Part shown: positions 8,614 to 17,019 of the stretch, in pieces | Layout: each line of letters opens with the position of its first letter | Numbering within the stretch: position 1 is the first letter of the stretch | The notes under the pieces: generated by a model | What the model was told of the DNA's origin: nothing | Database searches by the model: none | The model's input: the letters and a program-made list of their open reading frames with translations, nothing else | Position numbers and translations under genes: made by a program | Source: Erythrobacteraceae bacterium Alg239-R51 | GTDB taxonomy: Bacteria > Pseudomonadota > Alphaproteobacteria > Sphingomonadales > Sphingomonadaceae | Assembly: GCA_947331495.1 (NCBI GenBank) | Contig: CAMZOI010000003.1 | Span: forward strand, 87,031 to 151,030 | Direction of reading: 5' to 3' | Length of the DNA: 64,000 bases

Positions 8614-10241
8614 TCCATCGCCTTGAGTTCATCGATCAGAACCTTGCGGTTCTCGGAGTAATCCACCGGCAAGTCGACAAGGTGAACGCCGCCGCTTTCA
8701 AACCCTTCATTCAAGGTCGGTACCAGTGCTTCGCTGCTTTCGATCCGGTGGCCCGTCGCACCATAACTCTTCGCATAGGTAACGAAGTCGGGGTTGGCGA
8801 AGCTCAGACCGTAATCGGGAAAGCCAAGTTCTTCCTGCTTCCACCGGATCATACCGTAAGCGGAATCATTGAGGATGAGTACGACGAGGTTGAGGCCGAG
8901 CCTGACCGCGGTTTCCACCTCCTGCGAATTCATCATGAACCCGCCATCGCCGCATACGGCGAGCACGCGGCGCTCGGGCGACAGCATCGCTGCCATCATC
9001 GCCGAGGGGAGACCCGCTCCCATCGTCGCCAGCGCGTTGTCGAGCAGAATCGTGTTCGGCTCATGCGCGATATAGTTGCGGGCGAACCAGATCTTGTAGA
9101 TGCCGTTGTCGAGTGCGACGATGTCGTCGCGGCCCATGACCGCCCGTACATCTGCAACGATGCGCTGGGGCACCATCGGAAAGCGGCCATCGTCGCTGCC
9201 TTGGCGGATGTGCGCCGCGATGTCCTCATGGACTTTGGCGTAGGCTGCCGGGTCACTAGGGTGTTTGCCGCGCAGCCGGTTTCCTAGTCGCTCGACAGAT
9301 CCGGCAATATCGCCAATGACTTCCAGCTGCGGAAAATAGACCTGGTCGACCTCTGCGGCCTTGTAATTTATATGGATAACGGTGCGTCCGTCAGGCTCCA
9401 TGTAAAAGGGCGGTTTCTCGACCACGTCATGGCCGATATTGACGATCAGGTCTGCGCGATCGATGGCACAATGAACATAGTCATCCGACGATAGAGCCGC
9501 CGTTCCCAGATACAGGGGGCTTGCCTCATCGAGCACTCCCTTGCCCATCTGCGTATTAAAAAACGGAAATTGGGTATCGTCGACGAACTTTCGGAGCGCC
9601 TTGCAGGCGCTACGTCGGTTGGCCCCGGCACCAACCAAAAGCAGCGGGCGATCGGCGGCGAGAATTCGCTCGGCAGCTTCGTCTAGCGCGGCATCTCCGG
9701 CCACCGCATATTGGCGGGGGTGGGGCGCAACGACCGGTTCGGAGGTTTCTTCCTCGGCAATATCTTCAGGCAGTTCCAGCAGAACTGCACCGGGTCGCTC
9801 TTCCTGAGCTCTCCTGAAACCTTCGCGCACGAGCGAAGGAATGCGCTCCCCATTCACGATCTGCTTCGCCATCTTGCACAAGGGAGTGAAAAGCGAGACA
9901 ACATCGACGATCTGGAACTGCGCCTGCTTCGAGACCTTGATGGGTTTTTGGCCGGTTATCATGACCAGAGGGAAAGCGCCCAGAGCGGCATAAGCTGCGG
10001 GCGTCGTGAGGTTTGTCGCCCCTGGTCCCAGCGTGGCAAGGCATACGCCGGCTTTACCGGTAAGACGTCCATAGGTTGCCGCCATGAACCCTGCCCCTTG
10101 CTCGTGCCGGGTAACGATCAGACGGATCGACGAGGTCCGCAGTGACTCCAGAAGATCGAGGTTTTCTTCGCCCGGAACCGCGAAGATATACTCGACGCCT
10201 TCGGCTTCCAACGCGGCGACAAGAAGATCGGATGCTTTCAT
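8601..10241 (-). CDS. Acetolactate synthase-like thiamine diphosphate enzyme
   Basis: A 546-residue enzyme with three-domain thiamine-diphosphate architecture: an N-terminal pyrimidine-binding domain with the catalytic E47 (VTRHEQGAGFMA), a central Rossmann-like domain, and a C-terminal pyrophosphate-binding domain with GDGGFMMNSQE...NDSAYG. It resembles catabolic acetolactate synthases or 2-oxo-acid decarboxylases; which reaction it performs cannot be decided here. It lies 67 bases after a multicopper oxidase gene and overlaps an aldehyde dehydrogenase gene, suggesting a decarboxylation-then-oxidation pair placed in an operon with metal-transport genes. Confidence 0.87.
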   Translation of the reverse strand: MKASDLLVAALEAEGVEYIFAVPGEENLDLLESLRTSSIRLIVTRHEQGAGFMAATYGRLTGKAGVCLATLGPGATNLTTPAAYAALGAFPLVMITGQKPIKVSKQAQFQIVDVVSLFTPLCKMAKQIVNGERIPSLVREGFRRAQEERPGAVLLELPEDIAEEETSEPVVAPHPRQYAVAGDAALDEAAERILAADRPLLLVGAGANRRSACKALRKFVDDTQFPFFNTQMGKGVLDEASPLYLGTAALSSDDYVHCAIDRADLIVNIGHDVVEKPPFYMEPDGRTVIHINYKAAEVDQVYFPQLEVIGDIAGSVERLGNRLRGKHPSDPAAYAKVHEDIAAHIRQGSDDGRFPMVPQRIVADVRAVMGRDDIVALDNGIYKIWFARNYIAHEPNTILLDNALATMGAGLPSAMMAAMLSPERRVLAVCGDGGFMMNSQEVETAVRLGLNLVVLILNDSAYGMIRWKQEELGFPDYGLSFANPDFVTYAKSYGATGHRIESSEALVPTLNEGFESGGVHLVDLPVDYSENRKVLIDELKAMECPQ

Positions 10242-10308
10242 GGAATGGTTCTCGCATTGGTGAGGGCCTGGAGGCTGTCGGTGGCAGGTCTTCTGCTCGG
10301 CTACTGAT

Positions 10309-11898
10309 TCAGGCTGTGACGGTGAATTGCCCCATCATGCCGGCATCTTCGTGCTCGAGGATGTGGCAGTGGTACATGTAAGGCAAATCCGGGTCGGTGT
10401 AGTCCTCGAACCGCAAAAGGAGCCGCACGGTCTCGCCCGGATAGACGACGACCGTGTCCTTTAACCCCTGTTCCGCCGCCTCAGGTGCCCGGCCGTTCCG
10501 GTCGAGGATACGGAACTGCACATCATGAATGTGGAACGGATGCGCCATCATCGAGGCATTCTCGACCTGCCAGATTTCGGTGGTATTGACCCGCACTGTC
10601 TCGTCGATACGCTGCATGTCCATCGATTTGCCGTTGATGGTAAAACCGCCTCCACGCATCATGCGCATTCCCATGCCCATATCGAGAACGAAACGGCGCG
10701 TCCGGACCGCGTCGCCTGGATCGATCTGAGGCAAGGTAGCGAGCTGGCGCGGCATAGCGATCGCCCGCCTGCGGCTTGCGGCCGGCCGGATGTCCAGCAC
10801 GGTAAAGCGACGCCTTTCATCCATCATACCGCCCATCATCCCATCGCGACGCTCCCGTTCGCCCATCATCCAATTGTCCACCGGCCGGTCGGAATCGCGC
10901 GTGGGTCCGGGCCCTCTCATTCCCCGGCCCCTATTTCCCATGCCCATGATTTCGAGCCCGTCCGCAAGCAGCGAAACCGGCCTTCCGTCGCTGACATCGA
11001 CGATTACCTGCGCGCGTTCGCCCGGGGCGAGAACAACATTGTCGGTTGGCAGCGGCGCGGCGAGCAAACCGCCGTCGGTTCCGATCTGATGGAAGCTGCG
11101 GCCATCGTCGAACCCGAAACGGTAAAAGCGTGCGTTCGAGCCATTGACCAGACGCAGCCGAAGGCGATCAGACTTTGCTTCAAAGACGGGTTCGACGATG
11201 CCATTGACCAGCATCGTATCACCCATCATCCCCATCATGACATTGTGCATACGTGTGGAGTAAATGAGGCTTCCATCGCTCGCGAAAGCGCGGTCCTGAA
11301 CGACCAGCGGTATATCATCGATGCCATAGTCGTTTGGAAGGTCGAGCGCCTCGCTCGCGCTGTCGCGGACGTAGATCATTCCGGCCAGACCCTGATAGAC
11401 CTGTGGCCCAGAGCGACGGTGCGCATGCGAATGATACCAGAACATCGATGCGCGCTGGCGGACATCGAAACGCGCGGTCCAGCTGCCTCCTGGCTCGATC
11501 GGTTGATGCGGTCCGCCATCGGCGCGCGCAGGCAGATGAAAGCCGTGCCAGTGGACGGTCGCCGTTTCGGATAGATCGCTCGTGACATTCATCCGCACCG
11601 TATCGCCCGCGTTCAGTTCAAGCGTGGGGCCGAGATAGGGCTGGTTGATGCCGATGGTTGGCGTTTCGATCCCGTCAAAAAATTGCGAGACGCCGTGGCG
11701 CAGATTGAGATCGAAAACCCTCTCGCCGCCTTCTCGTTCGCCTGAATAAAGAGGAGGAATGAGAAGTTGCGAGCGTGCCGTTCCCGAAGCAAGCGTTGCT
11801 TTCTTGCCTATCAATAGGTCGCGCCCGGCATATGCGGCTATCCCCAATGCACCTGCGCCAAGCATCGCACCGCCAAGAATGGAACGTCTGTCGATCAT
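10309..11898 (-). CDS. Multicopper oxidase, Tat-exported
   Basis: A periplasmic multicopper oxidase of 529 residues, probably oxidising Cu(I) or another metal ion or phenolic substrate. The start is the ATG at 11898, giving a twin-arginine signal (DRRSILGGAMLGAGALGIAA); a longer frame upstream overlaps the FTR1 gene. Copper sites are visible as HWHGFHLP, WYHSHAHR, HPFHIHDVQF and MYHCHILEHEDAGMM. A Met-rich insert (MGMGNRGRGMRGP, MMGGMM) is typical of copper-tolerance oxidases. It starts 27 bases after the FTR1/cytochrome gene; a multicopper oxidase beside an iron-type permease recalls the Fet3-Ftr1 pairing. Confidence 0.92.
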   Translation of the reverse strand: MIDRRSILGGAMLGAGALGIAAYAGRDLLIGKKATLASGTARSQLLIPPLYSGEREGGERVFDLNLRHGVSQFFDGIETPTIGINQPYLGPTLELNAGDTVRMNVTSDLSETATVHWHGFHLPARADGGPHQPIEPGGSWTARFDVRQRASMFWYHSHAHRRSGPQVYQGLAGMIYVRDSASEALDLPNDYGIDDIPLVVQDRAFASDGSLIYSTRMHNVMMGMMGDTMLVNGIVEPVFEAKSDRLRLRLVNGSNARFYRFGFDDGRSFHQIGTDGGLLAAPLPTDNVVLAPGERAQVIVDVSDGRPVSLLADGLEIMGMGNRGRGMRGPGPTRDSDRPVDNWMMGERERRDGMMGGMMDERRRFTVLDIRPAASRRRAIAMPRQLATLPQIDPGDAVRTRRFVLDMGMGMRMMRGGGFTINGKSMDMQRIDETVRVNTTEIWQVENASMMAHPFHIHDVQFRILDRNGRAPEAAEQGLKDTVVVYPGETVRLLLRFEDYTDPDLPYMYHCHILEHEDAGMMGQFTVTA

Positions 11899-11924
11899 AT
11901 CGCTTTCCTGCGACCGGAGCGCCG

Positions 11925-13865
11925 CTAGCCGGATTCGGCTTGCGGCGTCCGCACTTGCAGGCCTTTCGTTCTGTTGCGCCAATAACCCAGCGTGATCAGG
12001 GCGAGTGTGAGGATTTGCGCTGCCACCGGCTCGAGTGCTGGTGCAATGCCCAGAATCGGAACGCGGGGCAGGTCCGGAAGCGGGGTGATGCCCAGCAGAC
12101 CGGCTTCCTGGAGGCCCGAAATGCCCTTCCCGGCCAGAACGACGGCAAGAATGCCGATCAGGATCGAGCTGTACGCGAAGAAGGTTCCGATCGGCAGTCG
12201 GCGGCTGTAGCGCAGCATCGCCCAGGCGATTAGTCCGAGCAACACGACTGCGGAGGCGGCGCCGCCGAGAATTGCGTCGGCATGCCCCTGAGTCCAGAGC
12301 GCCGCGAAGAAGAGAATCGTTTCAAAGACCTCCCGATAAACCACCAGAAACGCCAGCCCGAACAGAAACCATGCGGACCTGCGCGAGAGAGCGTGCTGCA
12401 TGGTTTTCTGGATATAGCGTTGCCATTCGCCGGCCTGCGACTTGCCGTGCATCCAAATACCGACCGACAGCAGGACGAGCGCGGCAAAAAGCGATCCGAA
12501 CCCCTCTACGAGTTCACGGCCTGCTCCACTTATGCCGATCAGGTAAGTCGCTGCCACCCAAGTCAGGCCACCGGCGACAAGGGCCGACAGCCATCCGCCA
12601 TGGACGAAGGGCAGAACTTCCGTTCTCTCGGCCTTGCGCAGGAACGCGATCATCGCGATCACGATCAGCAATGCCTCGAGCCCTTCGCGCAACAGGATCG
12701 CAAAGGCTCCTGCGAATGCCGACGCCTCACTGGCATTGTCCGGGGCGAGGACCGTCTCGGCGCGGTAGAAAAGAACGTCGAGCGCATTCACCCTTTGGGC
12801 GACGGCGGCCAGCGGATCCCCGCGACCTATTGCCGCTCGAAGCTCCGCCATGCCGGTTTCGACAGATGCGAGCAGGTCTGCATCGCGCGTGCTTAAAACG
12901 GCTTCCAATGGTTCGAAGCCATCCAGATAGGCCGAGAGTGCGAGTTCGCGCGCTTCGGCCTCATTACCCGCTTCGTAAGCGGCAAGACTTTGCTGCAAGC
13001 GTTTGCGTGCCAAAGCGAGTGAGCCGGTCGTATCGCTCGCCATGGCTTCGGGATGAGCCCGCAAATAGGCCATAACGGCATCGGCACGCTCGGTGCTGAT
13101 CGCCTCGCCAAGGGTTGCCGGCGTAAGGCCGGATAGAGCGGCGAGGTCAGGAATACGCGCCCGGATTTCCGGATCGTCGTTCCAGATCCGTCTGCCGCGC
13201 TCCACATCCTCAAATGCGATCGACCCTGAATAGTAGGCCAGGCTCCAGCGATCTTCCGCCCCGAGATCGGAAAAGCCCGGCATGGCCGTTCCCTCCAGAC
13301 CCTGTCCAATGACCTGGTAGAGCGCGAAAGCGCTTCGCTCGCGGGCACGGACGACGTCGTCGAACGCGATTGGCGGGGGATCGAGTCCCTCTGCCGCGGG
13401 GCCGTCGCCTCCTCCGCTCACGCCATGACAGCTTGCGCAGTTCTGGGCGTACAGCGCGGCACCTCGCGCGAGGTCGGGTGCCGCCTCGGGAGCAAGCGGA
13501 ACGGGAAACGCCGCGATCAGCTCGCTTGCCAATCTGCGCGCGTCTCGTGCGACGACAGCAGGCTCCACCTTCGTCGAGATTGACTCGACGAGAGCCTCTG
13601 CCTCCGCAACCAGCTGGGCACGGTGCGCGTTTGCGGGCAGGGCAGCCATGCGTTCGGCTACCGAGGCAGAAAATTCCTGCATTTCGGCATACTCCAGCTC
13701 GTTCGTGACTTCACCGCCGCTAACGGCTTCGGTGTAATCCACGGCGATGTAATCGAGCAGGCGCCAGGTCGTCTGAACCGCGTCATGCGTGCCTGCAGAA
13801 GCGGGCATTGCGACTGCGATCGACAGGAAAGCGATCAATTGGACCGCAAAAGCACGTAGCGTCAT
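11925..13865 (-). CDS. Cytochrome c / FTR1 family permease fusion (PbrT- or EfeU-like)
   Basis: A 646-residue fusion. A signal peptide (about residues 1-24) leads a periplasmic part that contains a cytochrome c haem site C143-A-S-C146-H147. The C-terminal half is an FTR1-type permease with the two transport motifs R393-EGL-E397 and R511-EVF-E515 in membrane helices. FTR1 proteins take up ferric iron. The Cupriavidus lead-uptake protein PbrT belongs to this family. Which metal it carries here is not decided by sequence. It overlaps the upstream CDF gene as ATGA, and a multicopper oxidase follows. The operon faces a CadR/PbrR-like regulator, which favours a lead/cadmium/zinc-related role. Confidence 0.88.
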   Translation of the reverse strand: MTLRAFAVQLIAFLSIAVAMPASAGTHDAVQTTWRLLDYIAVDYTEAVSGGEVTNELEYAEMQEFSASVAERMAALPANAHRAQLVAEAEALVESISTKVEPAVVARDARRLASELIAAFPVPLAPEAAPDLARGAALYAQNCASCHGVSGGGDGPAAEGLDPPPIAFDDVVRARERSAFALYQVIGQGLEGTAMPGFSDLGAEDRWSLAYYSGSIAFEDVERGRRIWNDDPEIRARIPDLAALSGLTPATLGEAISTERADAVMAYLRAHPEAMASDTTGSLALARKRLQQSLAAYEAGNEAEARELALSAYLDGFEPLEAVLSTRDADLLASVETGMAELRAAIGRGDPLAAVAQRVNALDVLFYRAETVLAPDNASEASAFAGAFAILLREGLEALLIVIAMIAFLRKAERTEVLPFVHGGWLSALVAGGLTWVAATYLIGISGAGRELVEGFGSLFAALVLLSVGIWMHGKSQAGEWQRYIQKTMQHALSRRSAWFLFGLAFLVVYREVFETILFFAALWTQGHADAILGGAASAVVLLGLIAWAMLRYSRRLPIGTFFAYSSILIGILAVVLAGKGISGLQEAGLLGITPLPDLPRVPILGIAPALEPVAAQILTLALITLGYWRNRTKGLQVRTPQAESG

Positions 13866-14524
13866 TTGGAGGCGGCCTTTCCGAGAGCCGAAACATGCTG
13901 CGCGCGAAGTTCCTCGGTGGCACGCCGGACAATAAGATAGGCCGAATGCAGGAAGATCAGTGCGATCACCGCTGCGACCAGCAGATCGGGCCAGGCTTGC
14001 CCGGTCCAGGCGACCAGGGCAGCAGCGATGATCACTCCGACATTGGCGATCGCGTCATTGCGGCTGAACAGCCAGATCGCGGATACATGTGCGTCGCCTT
14101 CGCGAAACCGCATCAGCACAAGCGCCGCCGCGATGTTGACTATCAAGGCTGCGACGGCGATCCCGCCCATCAAGCCGGCTTCCGGCGCGACCGCGTTAAG
14201 CGATCGCCAGACCGCCAGACCGATCACTCCGAGGCCTAGTACGCCCAGAAACAGCCCCTGTGCCAGCGCGACCCGGGCGCGCGTGCGGGCAGTCCACGCA
14301 AGAGCAAGGATGCCGATGAGCGTGATCGATCCATCGCCGATGAAGTCGAGAGCGTCGGCCTTGAGCGCTTGGCTGTCCGCCAGAAACCCGCCGAAGGCCT
14401 CGAAAACGCCAAAGCCCAGATTGAGCAATACGACGATCCAAAGGGCGCGGCGATAGGCGGGGTCTGCGCCTGCTCTTTGCGTATCGCCTGTGCAGCCGCA
14501 ATCCGATGTTTCGTTATTCGACAT
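13862..14524 (-). CDS. Short cation diffusion facilitator (CDF) transporter
   Basis: A 220-residue inner-membrane cation efflux protein with six predicted helices and no C-terminal cytoplasmic domain. The TM2 metal site reads ADALDFIGD (Asp-x3-Asp, where canonical zinc CDFs have His-x3-Asp). TM5 reads SRNDAIANVGVI, with no histidine four residues before the aspartate. The N-terminus carries CGC, a possible metal-binding pair. It is the first gene of the long minus-strand operon, under a MerR-type promoter at 14532-14562. It resembles the proteins at 22307 and 29713. Confidence 0.9.
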   Translation of the reverse strand: MSNNETSDCGCTGDTQRAGADPAYRRALWIVVLLNLGFGVFEAFGGFLADSQALKADALDFIGDGSITLIGILALAWTARTRARVALAQGLFLGVLGLGVIGLAVWRSLNAVAPEAGLMGGIAVAALIVNIAAALVLMRFREGDAHVSAIWLFSRNDAIANVGVIIAAALVAWTGQAWPDLLVAAVIALIFLHSAYLIVRRATEELRAQHVSALGKAASK

Positions 14525-14531
14525 GAGGCAT

Positions 14532-14562
14532 TAGGTAACACCTCTAGCAACTGTAGGAGCAA
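14532..14562 (-). promoter_or_regulatory. MerR-type (CadR/PbrR-like) promoter-operator for the CDF-FTR1 operon
   Basis: On the minus strand, TTGCTC and TACCTA are separated by exactly 19 bases, the stretched spacer characteristic of MerR-regulated promoters. The spacer contains CTACAGTTGCTAGAGG, which resembles the operator of pbr- and cadR-type promoters. The -10 element lies a few bases before the CDF start at 14524, and the regulator gene begins on the other side at 14611. Confidence 0.78.
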
Positions 14563-14610
14563 GCCAAAATTGCGAATGGTTCGCGGTTTCGGAGCTGGAG
14601 GAGTGAGTTC

Positions 14611-15024
14611 ATGCTTATCGGAGGTCTTTCGAAGGCGACGGGCACCAAGGTCAATACGATAAGGTTTTATGAGGATATCGGACTGATGCCCGAAGCCGCG
14701 CGTACGGCAGCGGGGCAGCGAACCTACAAAGAGCAGGACGTCGAGCGCCTTTCCTTTATTCGGCATGCTCGAAAATTGGGGTTTTCGATCGATGAAACAC
14801 GCTCGCTTTTAAGCGTGAAGGCGAGACCGGATCAGAGCTGTGACGAGGCGGGTGACATCGCTTTGCGGCACCTTCGAGCCGTGGACGAGCGCATCAGTCG
14901 GCTACAAGCGCTTCGTTCCGAACTGAGAAGTGTGGTCGCGGCCTGCACGGGCGGCGAGGTTTCCGAATGCAAAATCATCGAAACGCTTTCTCGAAACCCA
15001 GCCGCCTCTTCCGCGGGTCGCTGA
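14611..15024 (+). CDS. MerR family metal-responsive regulator, CadR/PbrR-like
   Basis: A 137-residue regulator. It has an N-terminal winged helix-turn-helix (GGLSKATGTKVNTIRFYEDIGL), a long dimerisation helix, and cysteines at 77, 112 and 120. CadR of Pseudomonas uses Cys77, Cys112 and Cys119 to bind cadmium, and PbrR uses a similar set, so this protein probably senses Cd, Pb or Zn. A GGAG site precedes the ATG. It is divergent from the CDF-FTR1-oxidase operon and should twist the 19-bp-spacer promoter between them into an active form when loaded with metal. Confidence 0.9.
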   Translation: MLIGGLSKATGTKVNTIRFYEDIGLMPEAARTAAGQRTYKEQDVERLSFIRHARKLGFSIDETRSLLSVKARPDQSCDEAGDIALRHLRAVDERISRLQALRSELRSVVAACTGGEVSECKIIETLSRNPAASSAGR

Positions 15025-15354
15025 CGCGAAAGCTATAATGGGACTATGGACACCGAACCCAGACAGCAAAAAAAGTGCTTGCACCTCCAGTCGCTGGAAG
15101 CGTTATCATCGTGATAATCCAGATTCTGATGTCGTGATCTAGGATTGGATGGCTGATTATGACGGAACTTGGGTAATTTGAATATTAATCAGCTTTCGCC
15201 TTATAAGAACGCTGCATTCATTCCATGGAATTTGGTCGAAAAAGAAACTACTCGAACAATATTCATTGTCCGGACGCTTCGTGACAATATCACATTACAG
15301 CAACCGAGAAGATTTTTGTTTCAACTTTCGTTTCACCTTGTTAGGGGCCACAGG
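15025..15354 (+). other. Intergenic region upstream of the czc operon
   Basis: 330 bases with no supported gene and a lower GC content than its neighbours. It contains the small palindrome TTATCA-TCG-TGATAA (15103-15117) and the inverted repeat ACAAT-ATTC-ATTGT (15256-15269), either of which could be an operator for the czc genes. A reading frame opens at 15169, but the exported-protein start at 15355 is better. No clear promoter boxes could be assigned. Confidence 0.4.
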
Positions 15355-15702
15355 ATGTTCGATCTGAACGCCTTGATTCCCGTCAGGATTGTCGCCGCCC
15401 TTTTGGCGGTCGCAGCGCTGATGGCGTCTCCGGCGGTCGAAGCAGCGCAATGTGCGGACGAGCTGTCAGAAATAGCCTATTCGGTCCAGATGTTCGACAT
15501 TGATGCGGACGAGAGCCCGCAAAACGAAAGCCCGGAGCAGCAGGAATGCGCCCACGGGCATTGCCATCACGTCGCCGCAGCACTGAAATCGAAGCTTTTA
15601 AACGACATGCCCGACCGGCTTAACATCACGGTTGGGTCGCATATGGCCGAAGAATTATTCGGCGATGCGAGCAATTTACCCAAACGCCCTCCTCGCGCCT
15701 GA
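15355..15702 (+). CDS. Small exported protein preceding czcC (CzcI-like position)
   Basis: A 115-residue protein with a signal-peptide-like N-terminus (MFDLNALIPVRIVAALLAVAALM, cleavage near EAA). The short mature part contains a Cys/His cluster, QQECAHGHCHH, that could bind metal. It ends in a Pro/Arg-rich tail. It sits 63 bases before czcC, the place occupied in czc operons by the small protein CzcI. I do not recognise a family by sequence. I chose the ATG at 15355, after AGGGG, over an upstream TTG because it puts the signal peptide at the N-terminus. Confidence 0.65.
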   Translation: MFDLNALIPVRIVAALLAVAALMASPAVEAAQCADELSEIAYSVQMFDIDADESPQNESPEQQECAHGHCHHVAAALKSKLLNDMPDRLNITVGSHMAEELFGDASNLPKRPPRA

Positions 15703-15765
15703 CGACCGTCACTGCGCTGCTTGACGCAGCGCATTTCGATTTGTCAGCAGAGAGAGTTTTGAAAA

Positions 15766-17019
15766 ATGCCAGCCATCAAATGGCGAGGGGCCCTGATAGC
15801 AGGGCTAACCCTCGCCGCAATTGTCACGCCTGTGGCAGCGCAGGAGCGGGAGCTTCTGACGCTCGACGAGGCGTTGGGCCGGACAGGCGTGGTTGCCGAA
15901 CCCGCTAACACCGAGTTAAACCCGCGCATCGTCGGCCCTCGAGCGGAAGCCGAGGCGGCGCAGGCTCTTGTCGGACAGGCGCGGTTGCGGCCCAACCCTG
16001 AAATATCGCTCGAGGTCGAGAACATCGCCGGGAGTGGGGCCTTCTCCGGGCTAAGCGCCACCGAATATACGCTTGCTGTCGGACAGCGGCTCGAACTTGG
16101 AGGTAAACGCGGCACACGCGTCGAGGCTGCCCGGGCGCAGGCACAGCTGGCGGATCTGCGGGCTGACCTTGCGGGGGCCGAACTCGGATTTCTTGTCCGT
16201 GAACGCTACGTAGCAGCGGCTGCAGCAGCCTCGCGCGTCGAACTGGCCCTCGATGTGGTTGAGCGAAACGAAGAGCTCGCCCGCATTGCCGGTCTCCTCG
16301 TAGAAGTCGGGCGCGAGCCCCCGCTCCGTGCTCTTCGGGCCGAAGCGGCCTTGGCGGAAGCGCAAGCCGAACTTCAGGCCGCCGAAGCGACAAGTCTTGC
16401 AGCCCGAACGGCCCTCGCCTCGCTATGGGGCGATCAGGGGGCGCCGCCGCTTGTTCCGAGCAGGTTCCCCGGGATCGAACCGCCCGGTGCTGTAATGGCG
16501 ACAGCAAGCGGTCTGCAATTGCGAGTGGCGCGTGCGGAAAGCACCGCCGCCGCCGCCGAGATCGATCGTGAGCGCAGCCTGCGCATTCCCGATCCCGTCG
16601 TTTCCGCCGGTGTTCGACGCTTCGAGGAAAGCAATGACAGTGCCTTTCTTCTCGGTGTCTCGATCCCGCTTCCCTTCTTGAATCGTAATCAGGGCAATAT
16701 CGCTGCAGCCGAAGCAAGGCTGCGCGCCGCCAATGCTCGCGAGGCTGTAGCGTTGGCCGATTTCGAGCAAGCCGTGACGCGCGCACGATCGCAATATCTT
16801 GCTGCCGAAGCGCGCGTCGAGACGCTTTCCACGACATCACTCCCCCAGGCCGAGGAGGCTCTTCGGCTCGTCCGCATCGGTTATCGCAATGGCCGTTTTC
16901 CGTTGATCGAAGTGTTGAGCGCAGCCGAAGCGCGCGATGCCATTCGCGAGGCGTTGATTGCTGCGCAAGAAGACCGGGGACAAGCTGCCGCCGAACTGAT
17001 CAGGCTGGCCGCACAATGA
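15766..17019 (+). CDS. czcC: Outer membrane efflux protein CzcC (TolC family)
   Basis: The outer-membrane channel of a tripartite heavy-metal RND pump, 417 residues. A signal peptide (about 1-25, ending VAAQ) is followed by two repeats of long coiled helices rich in Ala/Glu/Arg, typical of the TolC/CzcC fold. It extends from inner-membrane CzcA through the periplasm to the outer membrane. Its stop overlaps the start of czcB as ATGA, so the three pump genes are coupled. Confidence 0.9.
   Translation: MPAIKWRGALIAGLTLAAIVTPVAAQERELLTLDEALGRTGVVAEPANTELNPRIVGPRAEAEAAQALVGQARLRPNPEISLEVENIAGSGAFSGLSATEYTLAVGQRLELGGKRGTRVEAARAQAQLADLRADLAGAELGFLVRERYVAAAAAASRVELALDVVERNEELARIAGLLVEVGREPPLRALRAEAALAEAQAELQAAEATSLAARTALASLWGDQGAPPLVPSRFPGIEPPGAVMATASGLQLRVARAESTAAAAEIDRERSLRIPDPVVSAGVRRFEESNDSAFLLGVSIPLPFLNRNQGNIAAAEARLRAANAREAVALADFEQAVTRARSQYLAAEARVETLSTTSLPQAEEALRLVRIGYRNGRFPLIEVLSAAEARDAIREALIAAQEDRGQAAAELIRLAAQ

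Noticed and set aside
15169..15354. N-terminal extension of the small exported protein before czcC
   Set aside because: It would bury the signal peptide inside the protein; the ATG at 15355 has a better ribosome site.
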